The notes below the pieces were generated by a model, which ran no database searches, was not told where the DNA came from, and saw only the letters and a list, made by a program, of their open reading frames with translations. The translations under genes and the position numbers were made by a program. Positions 46,776 through 55,072 of a stretch of 64,000 nt of DNA are shown piece by piece (the first letter of the stretch is position 1; the number at the start of each line of letters is the position of its first letter). This DNA comes from DATAAP01 sp041690495. GTDB lineage: Bacteria; Pseudomonadota; Alphaproteobacteria; CACIAM-22H2. Location: assembly GCA_041690495.1 (NCBI GenBank), contig JAWLHE010000008.1, forward strand, positions 186,001-250,000, in the 5' to 3' direction.

Positions 46776-47630
46776 TCAATCCCGCCGGCATACCGCCTCG
46801 ATCAGCTGGATGCGGTCCTCGTCGAGATTGCGGCGCAGGTTCTTCACGCGCGTCGCGAAGTCCGCTCCATGCAGCAGTGCGCCACCGAGCGGCGGTGCCG
46901 CACCGCCCGCGATCCGCTCGTCCATTTTCCGCGTCGCCGCGCGGCCTTCCTCGGTCGCGTCGCGCCAGTTCTCGATGCGGAAGCCCGCGCCCTCGATCAG
47001 TCTCCTCAGCTCGTCCGGTGTGACGAGAAAACTGATCTCCGGTCCGCTCGCCCACGGCACCGGGAAATGGACCGGCTGCTCGGGACCCTGCACGACGTCA
47101 TAAAGCGCGAGCGCGCCGCCCGGCTTGAGCACGCGGCGTATCTCGGCGTAGAGCTTTGCCTTGTCCCGGATGTTCATCGCCGCGTGCTGCGTCCACACGA
47201 CGTCGTAGGCCTCGGCGCCGCAGGGCAGGGCGAGCGCATCGCCGGGACGATAGTCGAGGCGGTCGTCGAGCCCGACCCAGTGCGCGATCGCCTCGGCGGC
47301 GCGGCAGTACTCGGGCGACAGGTCGATGCCGGTGACGCGGCAGCCGTATTCGGCCGCGAGCAACCGCGACGGCCCGCCGATGCCGCAGCCGACATCGAGC
47401 ACGCGCGTCTCCTTCGTCAGCGCCAGTTTCGCGGCCAGCTCGCGCGTCGCCTCGCGCCCGCGCACATGCATCTGGTCGATGACGGTGAGGTCGTCGACGG
47501 AGAGATCGCTCGGATGCTTGCCGGCCTCCTTGAGCGCGGCGCGCAGCGCCGCGACGAGATCGCCGGGATCGTAGTGTTTCGCGACGGGATCGCTGACGGA
47601 CGCCGCGAGCGGCGGAACGTTCGTGGTCAT
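46776..47630 (-). CDS. Class I SAM-dependent methyltransferase (UbiE-like/DMT-type)
   Basis: A 284-residue methyltransferase. Motif I is VLDVGCGIGGPSRLLAAEYG, motif II GIDLSPEYCRAA, motif post-I GDALALPCGAEAYDVVWTQHAAMNI and motif III VLKPGGALALYDVV; the C-terminal SFLVTPDELRRLIEGAGFRIENW is typical of sarcosine/dimethylglycine-type or UbiE-like enzymes. Substrate unknown. ATG 47630 lacks a strong ribosome site. Located between the small hypothetical gene and a repeat region before the D-2-hydroxyacid dehydrogenase. Confidence 0.87.
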   Translation of the reverse strand: MTTNVPPLAASVSDPVAKHYDPGDLVAALRAALKEAGKHPSDLSVDDLTVIDQMHVRGREATRELAAKLALTKETRVLDVGCGIGGPSRLLAAEYGCRVTGIDLSPEYCRAAEAIAHWVGLDDRLDYRPGDALALPCGAEAYDVVWTQHAAMNIRDKAKLYAEIRRVLKPGGALALYDVVQGPEQPVHFPVPWASGPEISFLVTPDELRRLIEGAGFRIENWRDATEEGRAATRKMDERIAGGAAPPLGGALLHGADFATRVKNLRRNLDEDRIQLIEAVCRRD

Positions 47631-47717
47631 GCGGGAAGAGAACACTGCGGAAGTTGAAGACGCAAGCGGGAGAGTGGTGGTGCCACAGACCGGCCGGACT
47701 CTCTCGATAGAAAGACT

Positions 47718-47800
47718 GTCATCGCCGGACTTGATCCGGCGATCCAGTCGCGGCAACGCTGCAGGTGCCTCTGGATGCCCGGACCAAGTCCGGGCATGAC
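47718..47800. repeat. Bipartite palindromic repeat (BIME-like)
   Basis: Two 30-nt arms, 47718-47747 and 47771-47800, are near-perfect inverted copies of one another (GTCATcGCCgGACTTGaTCC type), joined by 23 nt. Each arm is itself a hairpin: GCCGGACTTGATCCGGC in the left and GCCCGGACCAAGTCCGGGC in the right. The arms differ by compensated CG/GC swaps that keep both hairpins intact. It lies in a 246-nt gap between two same-strand genes. Confidence 0.75.
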
Positions 47801-47854
47801 GATGTTGCTTGAGATTGGCAGTGTTTGACGCGCTCGGCCACACCGACCGACATT

Positions 47855-47876
47855 CCCCTCTCTCGATAGAGAGGGG
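47855..47876 (-). terminator. Hairpin after the D-2-hydroxyacid dehydrogenase gene
   Basis: CCCCTCTC (47855-47862) and GAGAGGGG (47869-47876) form a perfect 8-bp stem with a 6-nt TCGATA loop, abutting the stop codon of the dehydrogenase. No T-run follows, so it may be a processed repeat or a weak terminator. Confidence 0.45.
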
Positions 47877-50852
47877 CTAAACCAGCGCCCGCGCCAGCAC
47901 GCGGGCGACGTGGATCGCCTCGCGCGCGGCGCCGTCGCGGATCTGGTGGCGGCACGAGGTGCCGTCGGCGACGAGCAGGGTGTCGGGACCGGCGGCGCGC
48001 ACCGCCGGCAGCAGCGACAGCTCGGCCATCTTCATCGACACGTCGTAATGCGACGCCTCGTAGCCGAACGCGCCGGCCATGCCGCAGCAGCTCGACTCGA
48101 TCGCCTTCACCTCGAGACCGGGCACCAGCTTCAGCGCCGCCTGCACGGCGCCCATCGCGCCGAAGGCCTTCTGGTGGCAGTGCCCGTGCACGAGCGCGGT
48201 CTTCTCCGCGAGCGGTTTCAGCTTCAGCGCATCGAGCCGGCCCGCCTTCTGCTCGGCGACCAGGAACTCCTCGAACAGCATCGCGCGCGCGGCCAGCGCG
48301 TCGGCGTCACGGCCCGGCATCACCGCCAGGATTTCGTCCCTGAACGTGAACAGGCAGGATGGCTCGAGCCCGACGATCGTCGTGCCGCGGGCGACATGCG
48401 GGGCGAGGGCGTCGATCGTGCGCTGCATCTCGGCGCGCGCCTCCGCGACCAGCCCTTCGGCGAGGAAGGTGCGGCCGCAGCACAGCGGCCGTCCCTTGCC
48501 GATCGGCGTCGGCAGATGGACGCGATAACCCGCGGCTTCGAGCACTTTCACGGCCGCGCGCGCGTTCTCCGGTTCGAAGTACCGGGTGAAGGTGTCGACG
48601 AGGAGGACGACCTCCTTCGCGGCGGCGGCCGGTTTCGCCTCGTCGTCCCTGAACGGATCGCGCCGCCATTGCGGCAGCGAGCGTCGCGCGCTGAACCCGA
48701 GCAGGCGTTCCGACAGCCGCCCCAGCGCCGCGACGCGGTCGCGCAAATTCATCAGCCCGGACAGCTTCGCCGCGAACGGCGCGTAGCGCGGCAGGTACGC
48801 GATCAGCTTCTGCTTGAGGGTGAGGCCGTGACGCCTGTTCCAGGCATGGCGGAACTCGATCTTCATCCGCGCCATGTCGACCCCGGTCGGGCACTCGCGC
48901 TTGCACCCCTTGCAGGAGACGCAGAGGTCGAGCGTGTCCCACATCGCGTCGGAGGTGAGCGCGTCGGGTCCGAGCTGGCCTGTGAGGGCGAGGCGCAGCG
49001 TGTTGGCGCGGCCGCGCGTCAGGTGCTGCTCGTCCAGGGTCGCGCGATAGGACGGGCACATCACCGCGGTGTCGAACTTGCGGCACTCGCCGTTGTTGTT
49101 GCACATCTCCGCCGCGCGGTCGAAGCCGCCCCAGGCCGACCAGTCGAGCACCGTCTCGATCTTCTGCGGCGCGTAGCCGGGCGGGTAGCGGAACAGGGTG
49201 CGGTCGTCCATGCGGTGCGGCCGCACGATCTTGCCCGGGTTGAACAGGCCGTTCGGGTCGAAGGAATCCTTCACCTGCTCGAAGGCGCGCACCAGCTTCG
49301 GCCCGAACATCGCCTCGTGGAACTCGGAGCGGACGATGCCGTCGCCGTGCTCGCCGGAATGCGAGCCCTTGTACTCGCGCACCATCGCGAAGGCTTCCTC
49401 GGCAATCGCGCGCATCTTCTTCGCGCCGCCTTCTTCCTTCAGGTTGATGATCGGCCGCACGTGCAGCGTGCCGACCGAGGCGTGCGCGTACCACGTGCCC
49501 TCGGTGCCGTATTTGTGGAAGACCTTCGTCAGCCGGTCGGTGTACTCGGCGAGGTCTTCAAGCGGCACCGCGCAGTCCTCGATGAAGGAGACGGGCTTCC
49601 CGTCGCCCTTCATCGACATCATGATGTTGAGGCCCTGCTTGCGCACCTCCCAGATGGCGCTCTGGAAGGCGGGGTCGGTCGCCTCGACGACGCTGTCGGG
49701 GAATCCCAGGTCGCCCATCAGCTCGACCAGCTGCACGAGCTTGCGCTTCTCGGCCTCGAGATTCTCGCCGGCGAACTCGACCAGCAGGATCGCGTCGGGC
49801 TTGCCGCGCACGAAGCGATCGACGACCGGCCGGAACATCGCGATCTCGCGCGACAGCTCGATCATCGTGCGGTCGACCAGTTCCACCGCGGCGGGATCCA
49901 GCTTCACAATGTGCCGCGTCGCGTCCATCGCCTTGTAGAAGGTCGGGAAGTGGCAGACGCCGAGCACCCGCGCCGGCGGAATCGGCGACAGGTCGAGCTG
50001 GATGCGCGTGAAGAATCCGAGCGTGCCTTCCGACCCGACCAGCAGCTTCGCCATGTTGTGCCCGGGCTCGTTGCGGTTGAGCCCCGGCACGGTGTGCGGC
50101 CGGATCATGTCGAGGTTGTAGCCGCCGACGCGCCGCAGCAGCCGCGGCCAGCGCTCGGAGCGCAGCTCGTCGGCGACCGAACCGGTGATGCGGCGCGCGT
50201 CCTCGACCAGCGCGCGGTAGCGCTGCTGCATCGGCATTTCGCCGAGATCGTCGGGCACCTCGCCGAACTGCGCCGAGTTGCCGTCCGCCAGCACGATGTC
50301 GATGGCGCGGACGTTGTGCACCATGTTGCCGTAGCGGATCGAGCGCGCGCCGCACGAATTGTTGCCGGTCATGCCGCCGAGCGTGGCGCGGCTGCCGGTC
50401 GAGATGTCGACGGGGAAGGTCAGGTTGTGCGGCTTCAGCTTCTTCTGCAGCGCGTCGAGCGTGACGCCGGGCTCGACCCACGCCGTGCGGCTGACCGCGT
50501 CGATGCTGAGCACGCGGTTCAGGTATTTCGACGTGTCGACGACCAGCGCCCGGCCGACCGTCTGGCCGCACTGCGAGGTGCCGCCGCCGCGTGGCAGCAC
50601 GGGTACGCCTTCCTCGCGCGCGATGGCGATGGCGGCGCTGATGTCGTCGACGCGTTTCGGCACGACGACGCCGATCGGCTCGATCTGGTAGATCGACGCG
50701 TCGGTCGAATAGCGCCCGCGGCTGAACGGGTCGAAGAGGACGTCGCCTTCCATTTCCTTGCGCAGCCGCGCGGCGAGCCGGCTGTCGCCAGGCTTCACCT
50801 GGGCGCTGCGCGGAGACGAGGCGGGAGCGGGCGCTGTGTCGTCGAGCGGCAT
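47877..50852 (-). CDS. FAD/[4Fe-4S] D-2-hydroxyacid dehydrogenase, YdiJ type
   Basis: A 991-residue fusion of an FAD-linked oxidase (PCMH-type FAD domain; VLPRGGGTSQCGQTVGRALVV, MTGNNSCGARSIRYG) with a GlpC-type iron-sulfur region. Cysteine sets: CNNNGECRKF...MCPSYR (about 582-600) and CVSCKGCKRECP (about 642-653), then CCG domains with GHCHQKAFGA (about 890) and SSCCGMAGAFGYE (about 918-930). It resembles E. coli YdiJ, which oxidises D-2-hydroxyglutarate and similar D-2-hydroxyacids. Likely a membrane-associated or cytosolic respiratory dehydrogenase. It follows the exported hydratase-fold gene with a 7-nt gap on the same strand. Confidence 0.9.
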   Translation of the reverse strand: MPLDDTAPAPASSPRSAQVKPGDSRLAARLRKEMEGDVLFDPFSRGRYSTDASIYQIEPIGVVVPKRVDDISAAIAIAREEGVPVLPRGGGTSQCGQTVGRALVVDTSKYLNRVLSIDAVSRTAWVEPGVTLDALQKKLKPHNLTFPVDISTGSRATLGGMTGNNSCGARSIRYGNMVHNVRAIDIVLADGNSAQFGEVPDDLGEMPMQQRYRALVEDARRITGSVADELRSERWPRLLRRVGGYNLDMIRPHTVPGLNRNEPGHNMAKLLVGSEGTLGFFTRIQLDLSPIPPARVLGVCHFPTFYKAMDATRHIVKLDPAAVELVDRTMIELSREIAMFRPVVDRFVRGKPDAILLVEFAGENLEAEKRKLVQLVELMGDLGFPDSVVEATDPAFQSAIWEVRKQGLNIMMSMKGDGKPVSFIEDCAVPLEDLAEYTDRLTKVFHKYGTEGTWYAHASVGTLHVRPIINLKEEGGAKKMRAIAEEAFAMVREYKGSHSGEHGDGIVRSEFHEAMFGPKLVRAFEQVKDSFDPNGLFNPGKIVRPHRMDDRTLFRYPPGYAPQKIETVLDWSAWGGFDRAAEMCNNNGECRKFDTAVMCPSYRATLDEQHLTRGRANTLRLALTGQLGPDALTSDAMWDTLDLCVSCKGCKRECPTGVDMARMKIEFRHAWNRRHGLTLKQKLIAYLPRYAPFAAKLSGLMNLRDRVAALGRLSERLLGFSARRSLPQWRRDPFRDDEAKPAAAAKEVVLLVDTFTRYFEPENARAAVKVLEAAGYRVHLPTPIGKGRPLCCGRTFLAEGLVAEARAEMQRTIDALAPHVARGTTIVGLEPSCLFTFRDEILAVMPGRDADALAARAMLFEEFLVAEQKAGRLDALKLKPLAEKTALVHGHCHQKAFGAMGAVQAALKLVPGLEVKAIESSCCGMAGAFGYEASHYDVSMKMAELSLLPAVRAAGPDTLLVADGTSCRHQIRDGAAREAIHVARVLARALV

Positions 50853-50859
50853 TCGGTGC

Positions 50860-51714
50860 TTACTTGAACTGTACGGAGACGGTCATCGGCCCCGTGGGCA
50901 GGCCCTCGTAGGTCGCGACCACTTTCTGGCCGGGCTTCGGCGGCGTCAGGCGGCTGAACGAGCCGAGGCTGAGGATGTCGCCGGCCTTGAGCCTGCCGCC
51001 GCGGCGCTGCACTTCCTCGACGATGAACAGCACCGCGTTAAGCGGGTGGCCGAGGATTGTCTTGCCCTGGCTCTTGCTGATCTCCGCGCCGTCGGCGGTC
51101 AATGTCACCTGCATCGTCGCCAGCGCGTTGACGAACTCCGATGTCGGCAGCACTTGTAAGGGATCGCCGACCACGCCGCTGCGCGCGCCGACATTGATCG
51201 CGACGATGACCGGGCCCGTCATCTTCTCGCCCTGCGCCAGCACGAGGTCGGGCAGCTCGATGAACGGCTGCAGGGTCGAGATGTGCTTCACCACCTCGGT
51301 CACGGTTCGCGCCTGGTTGATGCCGTCGTCCTTGACGGTCATCAGCATGTCCGCCTCGAACAGCGGTCGAGGTCCGAAATTCGCGGGGACCGTCGCGCCG
51401 TCCGGCAGCAGCATCTTCTCCAGCAGCACGCCCATCACGGGCATCGGCACGCCGAGCTGCTGCTGCGCCGCCGGGCTGGTGAGCCCGGCCTTGTAGCCGA
51501 TCGCCTTGCCCTGCGACTTCGACAGCGCATTGACGAGCGCTGCCTGTGTGCACACCGCCTGATTCATTGTCAGCGCCTCGCCCGGGCTCTTCGCCGCGGA
51601 CCGACTCGTCCACGCATCGGCCAGCGGCTTGGCGTGCGGCGTGGGGCCGCAATCGGTCTGGGCGACGGCGGGGCTGGCGATCAGCAGCGCGGCGAGGGCG
51701 GGGATGAGACGCAT
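50860..51714 (-). CDS. Exported 2-keto-4-pentenoate hydratase-fold (FAH superfamily) protein
   Basis: A 284-residue protein with a clear Sec signal peptide (MRLIPALAALLIASPAVAQ, cleavage after residue 19). The mature part matches MhpD-like hydratases: AIGYKAGLTSPAAQQQLGV, RPLFEADMLMTV, PFIELPDLVLAQGEKM and LGSFSRLTPPKPGQKVVATYEGL. The metal-binding E-x-D/E pattern (EAD) is present, though with Asp for the usual second Glu. The mature protein has only two cysteines (Cys22, Cys55), which could form a disulfide. Cytosolic location is normal for this family, so secretion is unusual. Upstream of the YdiJ-type gene by 7 nt, likely one operon. Confidence 0.82.
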   Translation of the reverse strand: MRLIPALAALLIASPAVAQTDCGPTPHAKPLADAWTSRSAAKSPGEALTMNQAVCTQAALVNALSKSQGKAIGYKAGLTSPAAQQQLGVPMPVMGVLLEKMLLPDGATVPANFGPRPLFEADMLMTVKDDGINQARTVTEVVKHISTLQPFIELPDLVLAQGEKMTGPVIVAINVGARSGVVGDPLQVLPTSEFVNALATMQVTLTADGAEISKSQGKTILGHPLNAVLFIVEEVQRRGGRLKAGDILSLGSFSRLTPPKPGQKVVATYEGLPTGPMTVSVQFK

Positions 51715-51860
51715 GGCGAACCTCCTGTCTTGTTGGCGCGGAGTATAGGACCGAACCGCGCGCCGCCGTCGAGCCGATCCGGCATGGCCGCCGCGCCGGA
51801 GGCTGGATCGCACGCCCTGCTCGTCGGACGCCCCGGGCGGCGATCGCGCCGGTCTATCTC

Positions 51861-51895
51861 TTGACCAGCCAAGCCAATTCCAGTATTGAATTCAA
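51861..51895 (+). promoter_or_regulatory. Promoter with overlapping palindromic operator, GntR gene
   Basis: TTGACC (51861-51866), a 17-nt spacer and TATTGA (51884-51889) form a good sigma-70-like promoter. It overlaps the perfect palindrome TTGAATTCAA (51886-51895), 27 nt before the GntR ATG at 51923, so autoregulation by occlusion is plausible. Confidence 0.55.
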
Positions 51896-51922
51896 AATGC
51901 ATTATACAAACAGGCCTGGCAA

Positions 51923-52621
51923 GTGAAAACCGAGCCTGAGCTCTCGTCAGCGTCGCGCCGGGCGCCGATCCGCCGCGTCTCGCTGCATGACGAGGTGACG
52001 GCGCGGCTGCGCGAGCTGGTGCTCGAAGGCGAGCTGGCGCCGGGTTCGCGCGTCCCCGAGCGCGAACTGTGCGAGCGCTTCGGCGTATCGCGCACGCCGC
52101 TGCGCGAGGCGCTCAAGGTGCTCGCCGCCGAGGGCCTCGTGAAGCTGCTGCCCAACCGCGGCGCCGAGGTGACGCAGCTCACCGAACGCGAGGTCGAGGA
52201 GCTGTTCGCTGTCATTTCCCTGCTGGAGGCGGGCGCAGGCGAGGCGGCGTGTCGCCGCATCACCGACGAGCAGATCGGCGAGATCCGCGCGCTCCATGCG
52301 CGCATGCTCGCCTGCCACGAGGCCGGCGACCGCCCCGCCTATTTCGCGCTCAACCAGCAGATCCATCGCCGGATCGTCGGGATCGCCGGCAATTCCGTGC
52401 TGACCGGGCTCTACGACAACCTGTCGACGCGGGTGCGCCGCGCGCGCTATGCCGCCAACCTGTCGCACGAACGCTGGGACGAGGCGGTGCGCGAGCACGA
52501 GGCGATCCTCGACGCCCTCGCCGCGCGCGACGGCAAGCGCCTCGGCCGCCTGATGGGCGAGCATCTGCGCAACAAGGCCTACGCAGCCGGCAGCGTGCTG
52601 CGCGACGAACAAGGAGACTGA
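51923..52621 (+). CDS. GntR family regulator, FadR/FCD type
   Basis: A 232-residue transcription factor. The N-terminal winged helix is clear: RVPERELCERFGVSRTPLREALKVLAAEGLVKLLPNRGAEV. The FCD (VanR-type) ligand domain follows from about 85: EVEELFAVISLLEAGAGEAACRRI, ALNQQIHRRIVGIAGNSVLTGLYDNLS and HEAILDALAARDGKRLGRLMGEHL, which keeps the metal-binding DxxxH/HxxxH-type histidines. Two nt separate its stop from the aminotransferase gene, the probable target. FCD ligands are usually small organic acids. Confidence 0.93.
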   Translation: MKTEPELSSASRRAPIRRVSLHDEVTARLRELVLEGELAPGSRVPERELCERFGVSRTPLREALKVLAAEGLVKLLPNRGAEVTQLTEREVEELFAVISLLEAGAGEAACRRITDEQIGEIRALHARMLACHEAGDRPAYFALNQQIHRRIVGIAGNSVLTGLYDNLSTRVRRARYAANLSHERWDEAVREHEAILDALAARDGKRLGRLMGEHLRNKAYAAGSVLRDEQGD

Positions 52622-52623
52622 CC

Positions 52624-53814
52624 ATGAGCACAGCGCGCAACAGCAACCGCCACCGCAGCGGCCGGCACTTCCTGCAGATCCCCGGGCCGACCAATGTGCC
52701 GGACCGCATCCTGCGCGCGATCGACCGGCCGACCATCGACCATCGCGGGCCGGAGTTCGGCCGTCTCGGCCGCGAGGTGCTCGACGGCATGAAGCAGATC
52801 TTCAAGACGCGCGGCCCCGTCGTGATCTATCCCGCCTCCGGCACGGGCGCCTGGGAGGCGGCGCTGATCAACACGCTGTCGCCCGGCGACCGCGTGCTGA
52901 TGTTCGAGACCGGGCATTTCGCCTCGCTGTGGCGCGAGATGGCGACGCGGCTCGGCCTCGACGTCGTGTTCGTGCCCGGCGACTGGCGCAGCGGCGTGGA
53001 TCCTGCGGCGCTCGAGGCGAAGCTGCGCGAGGACAAGGAGCACAGGATCAAGGCGGTCGCAGCGGTCCATAACGAGACCTCGACCGGCGTCACCAGCCGC
53101 ATCGGCGAGCTGCGCCAGGCGATCGACCGCGCAAAGCATCCCGCGCTGTTCCTCGTCGACACGATCTCGTCGCTCGCCTCGATCGACTACCGCCACGACG
53201 AATGGGGCGTCGACGTCACCGTCGGCGGCTCGCAGAAGGGCCTGATGCTGCCGCCCGGCCTGTCGTTCAACGCGATCAGCGACAAGGCGCTCGTCGCGCA
53301 CAAGCAGTCGAAATTCATCAAAAGCTACTGGGACTGGACGCCGATGCTCGGTGCCAACCAGAACGGCTTTTTCCCATACACGCCTGGCACCAACCTGCTC
53401 TACGGCCTGCGCGAGGCGATCGCGATGCTGCTCGAGGAGGGGCTCGACAACGTCTTCGTGCGCCATGCGCGCCATGCCGAGGCGACGCGGCGTGCCGTGC
53501 GCGGCTGGGGCCTCGAGGTGCTGGCGAAGAATCCCGCCGAGTATTCCGGCTCGCTGACCGCGGTGCTGATGCCCGACGGCCATGACGCCGACACGCTCCG
53601 CGAGGTAATTCTCGATGCCTTCGACATGTCGCTGGGGCAGGGCCTCGGCAAGCTCAAGGGCAGGATCTTCCGTATCGGCCATCTCGGCGATTTCAACGAT
53701 CTGATGCTGATGGGCACGCTTGCTGGCGTCGAGATGGGCCTCGGACTCGGCAAGGTGCCGCACAGGAAGGGCGGCGTGCAGGCGGCGATGGATTGTCTCG
53801 CCGCCGGCGCGTGA
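52624..53814 (+). CDS. PLP aminotransferase, serine-glyoxylate type (SgaA-like)
   Basis: A 396-residue class V aminotransferase. It shows FLQIPGPTNVPDRILRAIDRPTIDHRG, YPASGTGAWEAALINTLSPGD, VHNETSTGV, DTISSLASIDYRHDEWGVDVTVGGSQKGLMLPPGLSF with the PLP lysine in SQKG, and the late RIGHLGDFNDLMLMGTLAGVEMGL. These are shared by serine-glyoxylate and alanine-glyoxylate aminotransferases, so serine + glyoxylate to hydroxypyruvate + glycine is the favoured reaction; taurine or other oxo-acid partners are possible. Cotranscribed after the GntR gene; the MFS gene starts within its last codons. Confidence 0.85.
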   Translation: MSTARNSNRHRSGRHFLQIPGPTNVPDRILRAIDRPTIDHRGPEFGRLGREVLDGMKQIFKTRGPVVIYPASGTGAWEAALINTLSPGDRVLMFETGHFASLWREMATRLGLDVVFVPGDWRSGVDPAALEAKLREDKEHRIKAVAAVHNETSTGVTSRIGELRQAIDRAKHPALFLVDTISSLASIDYRHDEWGVDVTVGGSQKGLMLPPGLSFNAISDKALVAHKQSKFIKSYWDWTPMLGANQNGFFPYTPGTNLLYGLREAIAMLLEEGLDNVFVRHARHAEATRRAVRGWGLEVLAKNPAEYSGSLTAVLMPDGHDADTLREVILDAFDMSLGQGLGKLKGRIFRIGHLGDFNDLMLMGTLAGVEMGLGLGKVPHRKGGVQAAMDCLAAGA

Positions 53815-54977
53815 GCGGCGGCGCGCGGCGCGCGAGCCTGCTCGCCGCCGTCCTGCTGATCGCGTTCAATCTGCGGCCGGCGGTTTCGTCGATAGCGCCG
53901 CTGCTCGAGACGATCCGTACCGAGCTGTGGCTGTCGCACGCCGCGGCGAGCCTGCTGACCAGCCTGCCGCTGCTGTGCATGGGTGTGTTCCCGTTTCTCG
54001 CCGCGCCGGTCGCAGACCGGCTCGGCCTCGCCCGCGGCCTGCTGTGGTCGGTGCTGCTGATCGCCGCGGCGACGGCGGTGCGCATCCTCGCCGGCCACGC
54101 GGCGATCCTGTTCACGACGGCGCTGCTCGTGGGGATCGGCATCGCCGTCGCGCAGACGATGGTGCCGGGAATCGTCAAGCGGCATTTCAGCGCACGTTCC
54201 GCCTCGGTGATGAGCCTGTATTCGATGTGCATGACGCTCGGGGCGGGCGTTGCCGCCGGCGTCACCGCGCCGCTGCGCGACGCGTTCGGCGCTTGGCCCG
54301 CGGCACTCGCCTTTTGGGCGGCGCCCGCGCTGCTCGCGGCGCTCGCCTGGCTGCCCTTCGCCGGAGGGCGCGCGGGCGATGGCCGATCCGCTTCGGGCGG
54401 CGGCTTCCCCTGGCGCAGCGGCACCGCATGGCTCATCACCGCGTATTCTGCGGGCGCGTTCGGGCTGTTCTGGTCGGCGCACACCTGGCTCGTACCGCTT
54501 TACGAGGAACAGGGCTGGTCCGCCGCGCGCGCCGGCCTTGTCGTTGCCGGGATGGTCGCGACCCAGGTCGTCGTGCAACTCGTGCTCGCCGCGGTCGCGG
54601 ACCTCTGGCGCGACCGCCGCCCGCTGATGATCGCCGGGCTGGTTGTCGCCGCCGCGGGCCTCGGCGCCGCGGCATTCATGCCGCTGGCGGCGCCGTTCCT
54701 GTGGTCGTTCGTACTCGGCCTCGGCATCGGCTGCATCTTTCCGCTGGCGCTCAACCTGCCGATCGACCATAGCGCCGATCCGGCGGCGGCGAGCCGGCTG
54801 ACGGCGATGGCGCTCGGCGGCGGCTACCTGCTCGCCGCGCTGTTGCCGGTCGCTGTCGGCTGGCTGCGCGGCTGGACTGGCGACTTCGTGACGCCGTTCG
54901 CCTTGCTCGCCGTTCTCAGCCTCCTCATGATCGTTCCCGTGATCCCGCTGCGGCCGCGCGTTGTGGTTGTGCCGTGA
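53811..54977 (+). CDS. MFS transporter, CynX/NimT-like
   Basis: A 388-residue inner-membrane protein with about twelve predicted helices and a central cytoplasmic loop (FAGGRAGDGRSASGGG). Blocks such as LRPAVSSIAPLLETIR, GVFPFLAAPVADRLGLARGL and SWxARRAGL-type GWSAARAGLVVAGMVATQVVVQL recall the CynX/NimT and MFS_1 families. Start: GTG at 53811, whose TG overlaps the SgaA-like stop (GTGA), is preferred over an upstream TTG. Co-transcribed with GntR and SgaA-like genes, suggesting it imports or exports a related organic acid or amine. Confidence 0.85.
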   Translation: MSGGARRASLLAAVLLIAFNLRPAVSSIAPLLETIRTELWLSHAAASLLTSLPLLCMGVFPFLAAPVADRLGLARGLLWSVLLIAAATAVRILAGHAAILFTTALLVGIGIAVAQTMVPGIVKRHFSARSASVMSLYSMCMTLGAGVAAGVTAPLRDAFGAWPAALAFWAAPALLAALAWLPFAGGRAGDGRSASGGGFPWRSGTAWLITAYSAGAFGLFWSAHTWLVPLYEEQGWSAARAGLVVAGMVATQVVVQLVLAAVADLWRDRRPLMIAGLVVAAAGLGAAAFMPLAAPFLWSFVLGLGIGCIFPLALNLPIDHSADPAAASRLTAMALGGGYLLAALLPVAVGWLRGWTGDFVTPFALLAVLSLLMIVPVIPLRPRVVVVP

Positions 54978-55072
54978 CGCTGCAAGCAGCTGATGCAAAA
55001 AGCTTAACGTAAAATTCAGTCGGCCCTCATAGGTTGGCTGCCTGGGAGGGGCGGGGCCACCCCGTGCGGCAC

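Noticed and set aside
47910..50867. 985-codon open frame opposite the D-2-hydroxyacid dehydrogenase
   Set aside because: Antisense shadow of a clear enzyme gene with no domain-like features.
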